Source: Sphaerisporangium corydalis (GTDB lineage Bacteria > Actinomycetota > Actinomycetes > Streptosporangiales > Streptosporangiaceae). Taken from it: DNA of 64,000 nucleotides. A model generated the notes under the pieces. That model worked only from the letters and a program-made list of their open reading frames with translations, made no database searches and was not told where the DNA came from. Shown one piece after another: positions 18,542 through 29,300 of this stretch (positions within the stretch are counted from its first letter, which is position 1; every line of letters begins with the position of its first letter). Where the stretch lies: the NCBI RefSeq assembly GCF_025506355.1, contig NZ_JANZYP010000003.1:1-64000 (forward strand), read 5' to 3'. A program made the position numbers and the translations under genes.

Positions 18542-18617
18542 GGTCGTGAGCCCGGGTTGTGAGTGGTCGTGAGCCCCGGGGTCCGGGGTGGTCGTGAGCC
18601 CGGGGTTCGGGTGGTCG
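18542..18617. repeat. Direct repeats between galK and its divergent neighbour
   Basis: GGTCGTGAGCCC occurs at 18542-18553, 18565-18576 and 18590-18601 (spacing 23 and 25 bp), and a partial fourth copy runs into the TAGCCTA element. Confidence 0.75.
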
Positions 18618-18624
18618 TAGCCTA
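18618..18624. promoter_or_regulatory. TAGCCTA: overlapping divergent -10 boxes (galK / deaminase)
   Basis: On the plus strand it reads TAGCCT (-10 for the gene at 18665), on the minus strand TAGGCT (-10 for galK, leader about 100 nt). The same heptamer drives the divergent pair at 58.6 kb. Confidence 0.4.
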
Positions 18625-18664
18625 CCGACCTGTCCTGGCGCCGGGCTCGTGGCAGGCTGGACCT

Positions 18665-19612
18665 GTGGACAACGGCCAGGCGGGTCCCGAGGGGCCGGCT
18701 CCGAGGCCGCCGAGCCCGCTGGTGGAGCTCCGCGACGACCGGCTCGGCGGCGTACGGCTGTTCCTGAAACGCGACGACCTGATCGACCCCGAGCTCCCCG
18801 GCAACAAGTGGCGCAAGCTGGAGAACAACCTCGCCGAGGCCGCCAGGCTCGGCGCGGGCACACTGCTGACCTTCGGCGGCGCCTACTCCAACCACATCAG
18901 GGCCACGGCCGCCGCCGGGCACCGCTTCGGGTTCGCGACGATCGGGGTGATCCGCGGCGAGGAGCACCTGCCGCTCAACCCGTCGCTGGCCTTCGCGGTG
19001 TCGCGCGGGATGCGGCTGACCTACCTCGACCGCTCCGCCTACCGCGCCAAGGACGGCCCCGAGGTCCTGTCCCGGTTGCGCGGCCGATGGGGCGAGTTCT
19101 ACCTGCTCCCCGAGGGTGGCAGCAACGCGTTCGCGGTCCGGGGCTGCGCGGCGCTGCCGGGGGAGGTGGAGGCCCAGCTCAAGGGCCCGGACGGGCCGCC
19201 GGGCGCCGGCGGCTTCGACGTGATCTGCTGCGCCTGCGGGACGGGCGGCACGCTCGCGGGCATCGCGTGGGGGCTGGCCGAGGGCCGCAGGGCCGTGGGC
19301 TTCCCGGCGCTGCGCGGAGGCGGGTTCCTGGCCGGCGAGGTCACACGGCTGCAGTGCGAGGCGTTCGGGGCGGCGTCGGCGAACTGGCACCTGGAATGCG
19401 GCTACCACTTCGGCGGCTACGCCAGGCGGACCAAGGAGCTCGACGACTTCATCGGCGACTTCGCGGCCCGGCACGGCCTGCTGCTCGACCGGGTCTACGT
19501 GGCCAAGATGATGTACGGGATCTTCGAACTGGTGGCGAAGGGGGCGTACCGGCCGGGGACACGGATCGTGGTGGTCGTCACCGGTGGTCCGGGTCCGGGC
19601 GAGGGCCGCTGA
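18665..19612 (+). CDS. PLP-dependent ACC deaminase / D-cysteine desulfhydrase family enzyme
   Basis: A 315-residue fold-type II PLP enzyme. The PLP lysine is Lys48 in PGNKWRKLENN, followed by FGGAYSNHIRA, a serine-glycine turn (PEGGSNAFAVRG) and a phosphate-binding loop (CACGTGGTLAGIAWG). The family opens 1-aminocyclopropane-1-carboxylate or desulfurates D-cysteine; sequence alone does not choose between them. The frame is open from 18563, but the first 34 codons are repeat-derived, so I start at GTG 18665. It is divergent from galK and followed 40 bp later by the patatin gene. Confidence 0.85.
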   Translation: MDNGQAGPEGPAPRPPSPLVELRDDRLGGVRLFLKRDDLIDPELPGNKWRKLENNLAEAARLGAGTLLTFGGAYSNHIRATAAAGHRFGFATIGVIRGEEHLPLNPSLAFAVSRGMRLTYLDRSAYRAKDGPEVLSRLRGRWGEFYLLPEGGSNAFAVRGCAALPGEVEAQLKGPDGPPGAGGFDVICCACGTGGTLAGIAWGLAEGRRAVGFPALRGGGFLAGEVTRLQCEAFGAASANWHLECGYHFGGYARRTKELDDFIGDFAARHGLLLDRVYVAKMMYGIFELVAKGAYRPGTRIVVVVTGGPGPGEGR

Positions 19613-19652
19613 CGGCTAGCATGATCTTCCGGAACGAGCCAGGGGATCTGTC

Positions 19653-20480
19653 ATGACAAATCGTGCTTTGGTGCTTGGTGGAGGCGGAGTAGCGGGCATC
19701 GCCTGGGAAACGGGAGTCCTCGCCGGGCTTGCGGAGGGCGGTGTCGACGGCCGCGCCGCCGACCGGATCGTCGGCACCTCGGCGGGCGCCACCGTCGCCG
19801 CCCAGGTCACCAGCGGAGTGCCGCTCGACGAGCTGTACCGGCGCCAGGCCGACCCGGCCCTGCAGAACAAGGAGCTGCCGAGCGGGGTGTCGGTCGAGGA
19901 GCTGGTGTCCTCCTTCGAGGCCCTCTACCAGCGGACCCAGGACCTCGAACAGGTCCGGCGGCAGGTCGGCGAGCTGGCCCTGGCGGCGCACACCGTCCCC
20001 GAGACCGTGCGGAGGGAGGTGATCGCCAACCGGCTTCCCCGCCACGACTGGCCCGGGGCCGACATCGCCCTGGTCGCCGTGGACGCCGCGACCGGCGAGC
20101 ACCGCGTGTTCGACCGGTCCTCCGGCGTCGACCTCGTCGACGCGGTCGCGGCGAGCTGCGCCGTGCCCGGGGTCTGGCCCCCGGTGACCATCGGCGACGG
20201 CCGCTACATGGACGGCGGGGTGCGTTCCGGCGTCAACGCCGACCTGGCGGCCGGGTTCCAACGCGTGCTGGTGCTCGCGCCGCTGGAGGACCCCCACCTC
20301 GCGGGGCAGGTGGAGGCGCTCGGGTACGGCGGGGAGGTGGAGGTCATCATCCCCGACAGGGCCTCGCTGGCCGCTATGGGCGCCGATCCGCTGGATCCGG
20401 CGGTGCGCACGCCGTCCGCGGAGGCGGGGTACGCGCAGGGCCGGTCGATCGCCGAGCGTCTCATCACGTTCTGGACCTGA
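19653..20480 (+). CDS. Patatin-like phospholipase
   Basis: A 275-residue alpha/beta hydrolase of the patatin/RssA group. It has an N-terminal oxyanion loop GGGGVAGIAW, nucleophile Ser43 in GTSAG, and the dyad aspartate Asp187 in YMDGGVRSG. It should hydrolyse acyl esters of lipids. No signal peptide is visible, so a cytoplasmic or membrane-surface role is likely. TAGCAT at 19617-19622 is a plausible -10, and GGGGATC precedes the ATG. Confidence 0.88.
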   Translation: MTNRALVLGGGGVAGIAWETGVLAGLAEGGVDGRAADRIVGTSAGATVAAQVTSGVPLDELYRRQADPALQNKELPSGVSVEELVSSFEALYQRTQDLEQVRRQVGELALAAHTVPETVRREVIANRLPRHDWPGADIALVAVDAATGEHRVFDRSSGVDLVDAVAASCAVPGVWPPVTIGDGRYMDGGVRSGVNADLAAGFQRVLVLAPLEDPHLAGQVEALGYGGEVEVIIPDRASLAAMGADPLDPAVRTPSAEAGYAQGRSIAERLITFWT

Positions 20481-20784
20481 TCTCACATCCTGGACGTGAT
20501 CGGGCCCCGGCGTGCCGGCGGCTGACAGCTCCGGCGGCTGGAGTTGCAAGCACGTGTAAGACGATTGCAAACCACCACCGTGTCCGGAAATTTACGGCTA
20601 TGTCGGTGGATGCGGTGCCGCCGTGACGGTGATCCACCTGGTCGGGCCATACGGAGCCGGCCCGGTGAGGGTCCTGACGGCGCCGATGATCGGCCCCGGA
20701 CAGGAACGCCGGCGGCGGTCACTTGCCCGCGACCCGGTTTGGACCGATCCTGATGGGGTGGGGTTTCACGCGAAGCCAGGGGAA
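20481..20784. other. Upstream region of the first LacI gene
   Basis: About 300 bp without a supported gene. It contains two TTGCAA motifs (20544-20549, 20565-20570) 21 bp apart, i.e. two helical turns. These resemble the TTGCA elements reported for Streptomyces MalR operators. The rest shows nothing I can name. Confidence 0.4.
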
Positions 20785-20816
20785 TGTAAGCGGCTTGCAG
20801 GTATCCGACCTATGAT
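20785..20816 (+). promoter_or_regulatory. LacI-type operator plus -10 box of a leaderless promoter
   Basis: TGTAAGC-G-GCTTGCA (20785-20799) is an inverted repeat with one mismatch. Eleven bp later comes TATGAT (20811-20816), then 6 nt, then the GTG start. The operator covers the -35 position, which fits autorepression. Confidence 0.6.
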
Positions 20817-20822
20817 TGCGCC

Positions 20823-21851
20823 GTGACACGGCGACTTGCGGAAGTGGCGAAGAAGGTCGGCGTCAGCGAGGCGACCGTCAGCCGGGTGCTGAACGGTAAG
20901 CCCGGTGTGGCCGACGCCACCCGGGCGGCCGTGCTGACGGCGCTCGACGTGCTCGGATACGAGCGGCCGACCCAGCTTCGGGGCGAGCGTGCCCGCCTGG
21001 TCGGGCTGGTGCTCCCCGAGCTGGGGAACCCGATCTTCCCCGCGCTGGCGGAGGTCCTCGGCGGCGCGCTGGCCCAGCAGGGCTTCACGCCCGTGCTGTG
21101 CACGCGCACGGCCGGCGGGCTGTCGGAGGCCGACTACGTGGAGATGCTGCTGGAGCAGCAGGTCTCCGGGGTGGTGTTCGCCGGAGGGCACTACGCCGAG
21201 GCCGACGCGCCCCACGAGCACTACTTCCGCCTGCTGGAGCTGCGCCTGCCCGTCGTGCTGGTCAACGCCGCGACGGAGAGCCTCGGCTTCCCGCAGGTCT
21301 CCGCGGACGACGCCGTCGCGGTCGAGCAGGCGTTCGGCCACCTGATCTCGCTCGGCCACGAGTGCGTCGGGCTGGTCCTCGGTCCCGAGGACCACATCCC
21401 CTCGCGCCGCAAGCTCGCCGCCTTCACCGCCTCGGCCCGCAGGGCCGGCATCCAGACCGGCCCTGAGCTGGTCGAGAACACGCTGTTCTCGCCCGAGGGC
21501 GGCCAGGCCGCGGTGACCAAGCTGCTCAGGCGGGGGGTCACCGGCCTCATCTGCGCGAGCGACCCGCTGGCCCTCGGCGCCATCCGCGCCGTGCGCCGGC
21601 TCGGCATGTCGGTGCCCGAGGACGTCTCGGTGGTCGGTTACGACGACTCCGCCTTCATGAACTGCACCAACCCGCCCCTGACGACCGTCCGCCAGCCCAT
21701 CGAGGCGATGGGCCGCACCGCCGTGACCCTGCTGGTCAGCCAGATCGAAGGCGCCTCGGTCACCGCCGAGGAGCTGCTGTTCGAGCCAGAGCTGGTCGTC
21801 CGGGGGTCCACCGCGCCCGTCAGGGTCCGGTCGACCGCCCTCGTGGACTAG
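20823..21851 (+). CDS. LacI-family transcriptional regulator (MalR-like paralogue A)
   Basis: A 342-residue repressor: N-terminal helix-turn-helix and hinge (RLAEVAKKVGVSEATVSRVLNGKPGVADATR, LGYERPTQLRGERA) followed by a periplasmic-binding-protein-like effector domain (VGLVLPELGNPIFPAL... to DVSVVGYDDSAFMNCTNPPLTTVRQP). It is nearly the same protein as the LacI regulator at 45639-46682, but here no sugar genes are adjacent. It starts with GTG 6 nt after a -10 box, so it is probably leaderless. It probably controls sugar genes elsewhere. Confidence 0.92.
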   Translation: MTRRLAEVAKKVGVSEATVSRVLNGKPGVADATRAAVLTALDVLGYERPTQLRGERARLVGLVLPELGNPIFPALAEVLGGALAQQGFTPVLCTRTAGGLSEADYVEMLLEQQVSGVVFAGGHYAEADAPHEHYFRLLELRLPVVLVNAATESLGFPQVSADDAVAVEQAFGHLISLGHECVGLVLGPEDHIPSRRKLAAFTASARRAGIQTGPELVENTLFSPEGGQAAVTKLLRRGVTGLICASDPLALGAIRAVRRLGMSVPEDVSVVGYDDSAFMNCTNPPLTTVRQPIEAMGRTAVTLLVSQIEGASVTAEELLFEPELVVRGSTAPVRVRSTALVD

Positions 21852-21862
21852 GGTCCTGGCCT

Positions 21863-21908
21863 GTGGAGCCGCCCGCGCGGCGCGACCGGGAGCACGTCCC
21901 GGCTCCAC
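21863..21908 (+). terminator. Probable terminator after LacI paralogue A
   Basis: GTGGAGCCG and CGGCTCCAC arms, with an alternative inner hairpin CCGGGA-GCACG-TCCCGG, starting 12 bp after the stop. Confidence 0.5.
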
Positions 21909-21981
21909 GTGACCTGACCCGAAGGCCGAGCTCCGGGAGCTCCCTGAGGCGCGACGACGCATAAAGAAAGGCAGGTCGGTC

Positions 21982-22833
21982 ATGTCGCCCGATCGTCGAA
22001 TCCTTTTCGTACACGCTCATCCCGACGACGAGTCGATCGGCACCGGCGCCACGATGGCGAAGTACGCGGCCGAGGGGGCCCACGTCAGCCTGGTCACGTG
22101 CACGCTGGGCGAGGAGGGCGACGTGATCCCCGCCGAGCTGCGGCACCTCGGCGCCGACCATGAGGACCGGCTGGGGGACCACCGCGTCGGCGAGCTGTCC
22201 CGGGCCTGTGCCGAGCTCGGTGTGCGGGACCACCGCTTTCTCGGCGGGGCGGGCCGCTGGCGGGACTCCGGCATGATGGGGGCGCCCACCAACGACGACC
22301 CCGCGTGTTTCTGGCAGGCCGACCTGGACCTCGCGGCGGCCGAGCTGGTCGGCGTGGTGCGCGAGGTGCGCCCCCAGGTGATCGTGACCTATGACGACAA
22401 CGGGTACTACGGCCATCCTGATCACATCCAGGCCCACCGCGTGGCGTGGCGTGCCTTCGAGAAGGCCGCCGACCCGGCGTTCGGCGAGGGGGAGCCGTGG
22501 ACGCCGTCCCGGTTCTACGCCACGGCGATGCCGCTGACGGTGCTGGAACGTGCCGTCGACTCCGGGCCGTTCGAGCGGGTGAAGTCGGTGGAGGACTTCG
22601 GGTTCGGCGTCCCCGACGACCAGGTCACCACCCGCGTCGACGCCACCGCCCACCTCGAATCCAAGATCGCCGCACTGCGCGCGCACCGCACCCAGATCAG
22701 TGTGAACGGGGCCTACTTCGCGCTGTCCAACAACGTGGGCCAGCCGATCCTGCCCCAGGAGTACTTCACCCGGCTGGCGGGCGACCCCGGCCCCCTCGGA
22801 GACGACCACCACGAAGCCGACCTCTTCGGCTGA
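21982..22833 (+). CDS. mshB: N-acetyl-1-D-myo-inositol-2-amino-2-deoxy-alpha-D-glucopyranoside deacetylase
   Basis: A 283-residue zinc deacetylase of the LmbE/PIG-L family that makes GlcN-Ins, the second step of mycothiol synthesis. Zinc/catalytic residues are His13 and Asp15-Asp16 in HAHPDDE and His145/Asp147/His148 in [10 protein letters not shown]. The flanking [13 protein letters not shown] and MPLTVLERA segments fit MshB better than the conjugate amidase Mca. GAAAGGCAGG precedes the ATG. mshA lies 16 kb away, on the far side of the NRPS locus. Confidence 0.92.
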   Translation: MSPDRRILFVHAHPDDESIGTGATMAKYAAEGAHVSLVTCTLGEEGDVIPAELRHLGADHEDRLGDHRVGELSRACAELGVRDHRFLGGAGRWRDSGMMGAPTNDDPACFWQADLDLAAAELVGVVREVRPQVIVTYDDNGYYGHPDHIQAHRVAWRAFEKAADPAFGEGEPWTPSRFYATAMPLTVLERAVDSGPFERVKSVEDFGFGVPDDQVTTRVDATAHLESKIAALRAHRTQISVNGAYFALSNNVGQPILPQEYFTRLAGDPGPLGDDHHEADLFG

Positions 22834-22902
22834 CCAGCGCCCCCCTCAGGTCCTCTCGGGCAGGGCCGGGCCGTTCGTTTGGGTCAGGGACAGGTCGCTC
22901 CT

Positions 22903-23295
22903 CTAGGGCAATGGCAGGCCGTTCGTCTCGCGAGGAGACAGGCCGCTCAGGTAGGTGACCAGGCTGTCGAGGTCCTCCATGAACCAGGCGTCGCCCTCGA
23001 ACTCGATCTCGACGTCCAGCCCGGACTCGATCACGTCGATCAGCCGCACCATGGAGAGCGAGCCGACCCCCAGGGCGACGAACGAGCAGCGGGCGCCGAG
23101 GATCTCCTGTGCGGAGATCTCCCCGTCACAGGCCTCCGACAGCGCACCCGCGAGCCACTCCCTGAGCCCGGTCCCGGCGCCCCCGCCGGTCCCGTCGTCC
23201 GTAACGCTCAGGTGATCCACCCCCTGGCCCGCGTCGTTCATATCGGTCACCTGATCCGTGCCGTTCGTGTGGTTCGTACCGCTTCGCTGGTCCAT
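22903..23295 (-). CDS. Free-standing acyl/peptidyl carrier protein
   Basis: A 130-residue protein with a flexible 45-residue head and one carrier domain. The phosphopantetheine attachment serine is Ser79 in LGVGSLSMVRLIDVIE. AGGAGA stands before the ATG at 23295, 96 bp after the NRPS stop on the same strand, so it is probably the last gene of the NRPS operon. It may carry the starter acid activated by the AMP-ligase, or receive the finished chain. It is convergent with mshB. Confidence 0.85.
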   Translation of the reverse strand: MDQRSGTNHTNGTDQVTDMNDAGQGVDHLSVTDDGTGGGAGTGLREWLAGALSEACDGEISAQEILGARCSFVALGVGSLSMVRLIDVIESGLDVEIEFEGDAWFMEDLDSLVTYLSGLSPRETNGLPLP

Positions 23296-23391
23296 GTCGT
23301 CTCCTGTGTTCCCGCGGTCTTCGTCGGTCGTGCCGTGCCGTGCCGTTCCGACCGGCGGCGTCGGTCGCGTGCCTCGCGCGTTCCGTGCCGG

Positions 23392-26300
23392 TCACGGTGC
23401 CTCCTCCTCCAGGAGCAGGGCGGCCTCCTCCTCGGTGAGCCCCGACAGGTCCTCCACCAGCAGCCGCTCGACCTCCGCCGCGAGGTCGGCCACCGTGCGA
23501 TGGACGAAGAGCGCGCGCACCGGGACCTCGATCCCGATCACGGCCCGCAGGCGGGAGCCCACCTGAACCGCCAGCAGGGAGTGCCCACCCAGAGCGAAGA
23601 AGTCGTCGAAAGCACCGACGAGTCCCGCGCCCACGTCCACGGGTCCCGAGCCAATGTCCACGGGTCCCGTGCCCGTACCGGCGCTTTCCGCGTTCGCCCT
23701 GACGGGAGGTGCGTTCGTACCGGCGCTGCCTGCGGGCGTTCCGGTGGGGTACGCGGACAGGTCGCGGCCGGCGGGCCGCAGCACCTCCTGCCAGATCTCC
23801 GCCACCAGGACCTCGGCGTCCGTACGGGGCGCCACGAACGGGCGGTCGCCACCGAGACCGGGCTCCGGCAGCGCCCTGCGGTCGATCTTGCCCCCGGGCG
23901 TCAGCGGGAGCGCGTCGAGCACGACCCAGACCTCGGGGACCATGTACGCGGGCAGCGCCGCCGCCAACGCGCGCCGCAGCACCACCGGGTCGAGCGGCCC
24001 AGACCCACCGACGGACCCCCGGGCGAACTCCCCGGCGGATCCTTGGGCGGACCCCCCGGCGGATCCTCGGGCGGACTGCCCGGCGGACTCCCCGACGGAC
24101 CCCCGGGCGGACTTATCAGCGGGTCCGTCGGCGGGTCTGTCAGCGGGTTTCTCGCTAAGCCCCTCCGCCCCCTGACCGCCGGGCAGGGCGGGCGGGCCCG
24201 CGACGTAGGCGACCAGGGTGTCGTCACGAGCGAGCACGGCGGCCTGCCGGACGCCCGGGAGGGCGAGCAGCCGTTCCTCGATCTCCCCGGGCTCGACGCG
24301 GAACCCTCGGATCTTCATCTGGTCGTCCAGGCGGCCGAGGAACTCCAGCCGCCCGTCCGCGCGCCACCGGACCGCGTCGCCGGTCCGGTACAGCCGTCCT
24401 TCCCCCGGGTGGGCGACGAAGCGCTCGGCGGTGAGCTCGGGGCGGCCCAGGTAATGGCGGGCGAGCCCGGCGCCGCCGAGGTGAAGCTCCCCTGGCGCCC
24501 CCGGGGGGACCCGCCGGCCGTCAGGGCCGAGCACCACGGCCCGGGTCCCGGCGATCGGCCGGCCGATCGGGGGCCTTCCCGCCGTGTCGGCGGCGCCGAG
24601 GTCGGTGGCGGTCGCGATGATCGTGGCCTCGGTCGGCCCGTAGGTGTTCACCAGGCGCACCCGGTCGCCGAACCGCTCCCTCCAGCGGGCCACCGAGGCG
24701 GCGTGGACCTGCTCGCCGCCGAGGATGACCAGGCGCAGCCGCCCGGGCCACGCCACGTCGTCGATCTGGTCGACCAGCCGGTGCCAGTAGGCCGTCGGCA
24801 GGTCGAGCACGGTGATCTCCCGCCCCCGTGGGCCGGCGAGCAGCTCGGGCAGGGTGAGGGCGCCCTCGGGCAGCAGCTCCACGGCCGCACCGGCGGCGAG
24901 GGCGGGGTAGATCTCCTCCGCGTGGGTGTCGAAGCTCAGGGACGCGAACTGGACGACCCGGTCGCCGGGCCCGAGGGCGTAGGCCCGCCGCATCCAGTCC
25001 ACACGGGCGGCCAGCGCCTGGTGCTCCACCACCACGCCCTTGGGCGTCCCGGTGGACCCGGAGGTGTAGATCACGTACGCGGCGTCGGTACCCCTCGTAC
25101 CCGCCGCCAGGCTCCTCGGCGCCGGACCGTCGCCGGTGTCCTTCGCTTGGACGATCGCGGCCGTGAGGTTGCTCGCCGGGTCGTCGCCGGTGTCCTGTGG
25201 TCCGCCGATGAGCAGCAGGGGGACGTCGCCGGGCAGGGAGCCGGGCGGGTGCGGCCGGGTCAGCACCATGGCCGCGCCGCTGTCGGCGATGAGGAGCCCC
25301 TTGCGCTCGGGCGGCAGCTCGGTGTCCAGCGGCAGGTACGCGCCCCCGGCCCGCCACACCGCCAGCAGCGCCACGACGGCGTCGAGCGAGCGGCCGACGT
25401 GCACACCGACGACGGTCTCCCGCCATACGCCCCGGCCGCGCAGCCGGGCCGCGAGCGAGGCGACCCGCCGCTCCAGCTCCGCGTACGTCAGCGCCTCGCC
25501 GCCACAGCTCACCGCGACCCCCTGCGGGTACGCGGCCGTCATGCCGCCCACCATTCCCGGCACGAACCCACCAACCGTGAGGGCGATGGGCGGGGGGTCG
25601 CCGGGTGCGAGTGCGGAGGGCGGGGGGTCGCCGGGTGTGGAGGTGGAAGGCGGGGGGTCGGCGGGTTCGAGGGTGGCGAGCCGGGATCGGTCGGCGGGGG
25701 TGAGGAGGGGGAGGGCGGAGATCGGGGTGCCGGGCGCGGCCGTGATCCCGTGGCACAGGAGGACGAACCGGTCCGCCAGCGCGGCGACGGTCGCCTCGTC
25801 GAAGAGCTCCGCGTCGTACCCGAGGACGAGCGACAGCCCGCCAGGCCCGCGCCACGCCTCCAGCATCAGGTCGAACTTGGCCTGGCGGTACCCGGCGTCG
25901 AACCACTCCGGCTCTACCCCGCCCAGGGTGACCTTCCCGCCCTCGTCCTGGCTGTGCAGGATGGCCATGGTCTGGAACAGCGGGGTGCGGCGCGGGTCGC
26001 GCGGCACGTCCAGCTCCGCAAGCACCTTCTCGAACGGCACGTCCTGGTGGGCCATCGCGGCGAGGACGGTCGCGCGCGTCCGGTCGAGCAGGCCCGCGAA
26101 GGTGGGGTCGCAGGACAGGTCGCCGCGCAGCACGAGCGTGGTGGCGAAGTACCCCACGATCCGCTCGAACTCGACGCGGTCCCGCCCGGCCGACGGCGAA
26201 CCCACCATGATCTCGCTCTGCCCGGTGTGCCGGGCGAGCAGCACCTGGTAGGCGGCGAGCAGCACCATGAACAGCGTCGCGCCGCGCTCGCGCCCGATCC

Positions 26301-29300
26301 GCTCCAGCCGGTCGGCCAGTTTGGGCGGCAGCGCGAACGAATGGAACCCGCCCCGGTGCGCGGAGACCTCGGGCCGGGGACGGTCGGACGGCAGTTCCAG
26401 TACCGGTGGGCCGGCGAGTTGCCCGCGCCAGTACTCCAGCGCGGCGCCGTCGTCCCGCCCGCGCCGCCAGTACGCGACGTCGCCGTACCGCAGCGTCGAC
26501 TCGGTCAGCGTCGGCTCGGTCAGCGTCGGCTCGGTCGGCGTCGGCTCGGTCGGCATCGCGCCGGTGCCGTTACGGCGGGCGTCGTGGAACTCGGCGAGGT
26601 CCTCGCCGAGGATGGTCAGCGACCATCCGTCGCCCGCGATGTGGTGCAGCACCAGGCACAGCACGTGGTCGTCTTCGGCCAGGCGGAGCAGGGTGACGCG
26701 GAACGGAGGCGCGGCGGTCAGGTCGAAGGGGGCGTTGGTCCGCTCGGCAACGATCCGCCGCGCCTCCCCCTCGACACCGCCGGGTCCGCTGGAAAGGTCG
26801 GTGTGTTCCACGGTCAGGCCGCCGGGCGGTTCGACGACGGTGATCGGGACGCCGTCGTGGTCGGGGTAGCGGGTGCGCAGGGTCTCGTGGCGGGCGGTGA
26901 GGTCGCCGAGGGCGGCGGCCAGCGCGCCGGTGTCGAGTGCGCCGCGCAGCCGCCACACCAGGAACATGTTGTAGGAGGCGTCGCCGGGGTCGAGCCGGTG
27001 CAGGAACCACAGCCGCTCCTGCGCCGGGGACAGCGGTGGCGTCCCGCCGCCTGGGCGCCGCCCGACAGCGGCCATGGGAGGGGCGGGTGCCCCTGGGGTG
27101 GAGGTGGAGGCGTCGTGGAGCGCGGCCTCGTGAGGGGCGGCGGACGCATTGTGGTCCTGGAAGGCGGCGGGCGCATAGTGGTCGTGGGGGGCGGCGGGCG
27201 CGTAGTGGTCGTGGGGGGCGGCCTCGTGAGGGGCGGCGGGCGCATTGTGGTCCTGGAGGGCGGCGGGCGCATAGTGGTCGTGGGGGGCGGCGGACGCATT
27301 GCGGTCCTGGAAGGCGTCGGGCGCGTAGTAGTTGTGGAGGGCGGCCATGCCAGGGGCGGAGGCGTAGCGGTCGTGGAGGGCGGACGCGTATCCGGTCACG
27401 GTCGGGTTGGTGAACACCTCACGTAGCGGGATCTCCGTGCCGAGCGTGGCCGACATCCGCGCGGTCGCCTTGACCGCGAGCAGCGAGTGGCCGCCGAGCC
27501 GGAAGAAGTCGTCGTCGGCGCCCACGGCGTCCAGCCGCAGCACCTCGGAGAAGACCTCGGCGACGCGGCGTTCCATCGGGGTCGCGGGCGGCCTGTCGAG
27601 GCCGGGCGGCCGGCGGCCGGGAGCGGGCAGCGCCTTACGGTCGACCTTGCCGTTGGGGGTCATCGGCAGCGCCGCGAGCGGCACCACCTCCGAGGGGACC
27701 ATGACGGCGGGCAGCGAACGCGCCGCGTGCGCGCGCACGCCGGAAGCGTCGCCGACGACGTAGGCGACCAGGTTGTCCTCGTGGATCGCGGCGACCGCGC
27801 GGGTCACCCCCGGGCAGACCGACAGGACCGCCTCGACCTCGCCCAGCTCGACGCGGTGCCCGCGCAGCTTCACCTGGCCGTCCGCGCGGCCGAGGAAGGA
27901 CAGCCGGCCGTCGGCCAGCCACCGCACCCGGTCGCCGGTCCGGTAGAGGCGCGAGCCGGGCGGCCCGTACGGGTCGGGCAGGAAACGCTCGGCGGTCAGC
28001 GCCGGGCGGCGCAGGTAGTCCCGCGCGACCCCGGCGCCGCCGATGAACAGCTCCCCGGGCACGCCCACGGGCACCGGCTCGAACCGCTCATCCAGCACGT
28101 ACACCTGGGTGTTGGCGAGGGGCCTCCCGATCGTGACCAGGTCCGGGTCCACCGGGACCCGCTCGCAGGTGGACCAGATGGTCGTCTCGGTGGGGCCGTA
28201 CACGTTCCACATGTCCCGTACGCGCTCCCGCAGCGCACGGGCGAGCGGCAGCGGCAGCGCCTCGCCGCCAACGAGCGCGGTGACCGCCGTGCGGTCGAAG
28301 CCTGCGTGGAGCGCGGTGGCCGGCGGGCCGTTGAAGCCCGCGTTGGGGGTGGCCGCCGGGCGGTCGAAGCCTGCGTCGGGTGCGGTGACCGGCGGGCCGT
28401 TGAAGCCCGCGTCGAGCATGGCCTGCCATCCCGATGGCGTGGCCTGCACGTGGGTCACGGCGTGTGTGGACGCCAGCCTGGCCAAGGCGAGCGGGTCCGC
28501 GGCCTCCCGGCTGCTCGCGAGGAGTACCTGCCCCCCGGTGACCAGGGGCAGGAACAGTTCGAGCCCGGAGATGTCGAACGACAGCGACGTGAGCGCCAGC
28601 CACCGGTGCTCGGGGCCGGAGCCGAGCAGGTCCGCCATGGACAGCAGCAGGTTGACCAGGGCGCGGTGCTCGACCGCGACGCCCTTGGGCCGCCCGGTCG
28701 ACCCCGAGGTGTAGATCACGTACGCCAGGTCGCCCGAGGTGGCCAGGGGGGCCGGCGCGGAGGCGGGTTCGGCGGCGCAGAGCCCCGGGTCGTCGATCGG
28801 CAGGGCCGGGATCCCGGTCGCGGGGAGCCGGTCGCGCACGCCCTCCTCGGTGAGCAGCAGCGCCGCCCCCGAGTCGGCCAGGACGAACGCCAGCCGGTCG
28901 CGCGGGTACTCCGGGTCCAGCGGCAGGTACGCGCCGCCGGCCTTCAACACGGCCAGCAGCGCGACCACCATCTCAGGCGACCGGGACGCGCACAGGGCGA
29001 CCAGCACCCCGGGCCGCACGCCCTCGCGCCGCAGCCGGTGGGCCAGCCGGTTCGACCCGGCCTCCAGCTCAGCGTACGTCAGCGTGCGCCCCTCGCAGGT
29101 GACCGCCGTCGCGCCCGGCAGGCCGGTGACCAGCTCCGGCAGCGTGGCGTCCGGGCGCGGCGCCGCGGTGTCGTTCCACCCGGCCAGCAGCCGCTCCCGC
29201 TCCGCGGCGCCGAGCAGGTCCAGCTCGGACAGGCGGCGACCGGGGTCCTCGGTGGCCTGGCGCAGCAGGGCCTCGAAGTGCCCGGCCATGCGTTCGGCCG

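Noticed and set aside
27100-27345. CRISPR-like array
   Set aside because: The 30-bp units are contiguous without spacers and keep a reading frame inside an NRPS gene, so this is a coding minisatellite.
22879-27426. A 1515-codon open frame on the plus strand opposite the NRPS gene
   Set aside because: Its composition (Arg/Gly/Val/Gln-rich) is that of a GC-rich shadow frame. The minus strand carries intact NRPS motifs through the same DNA.
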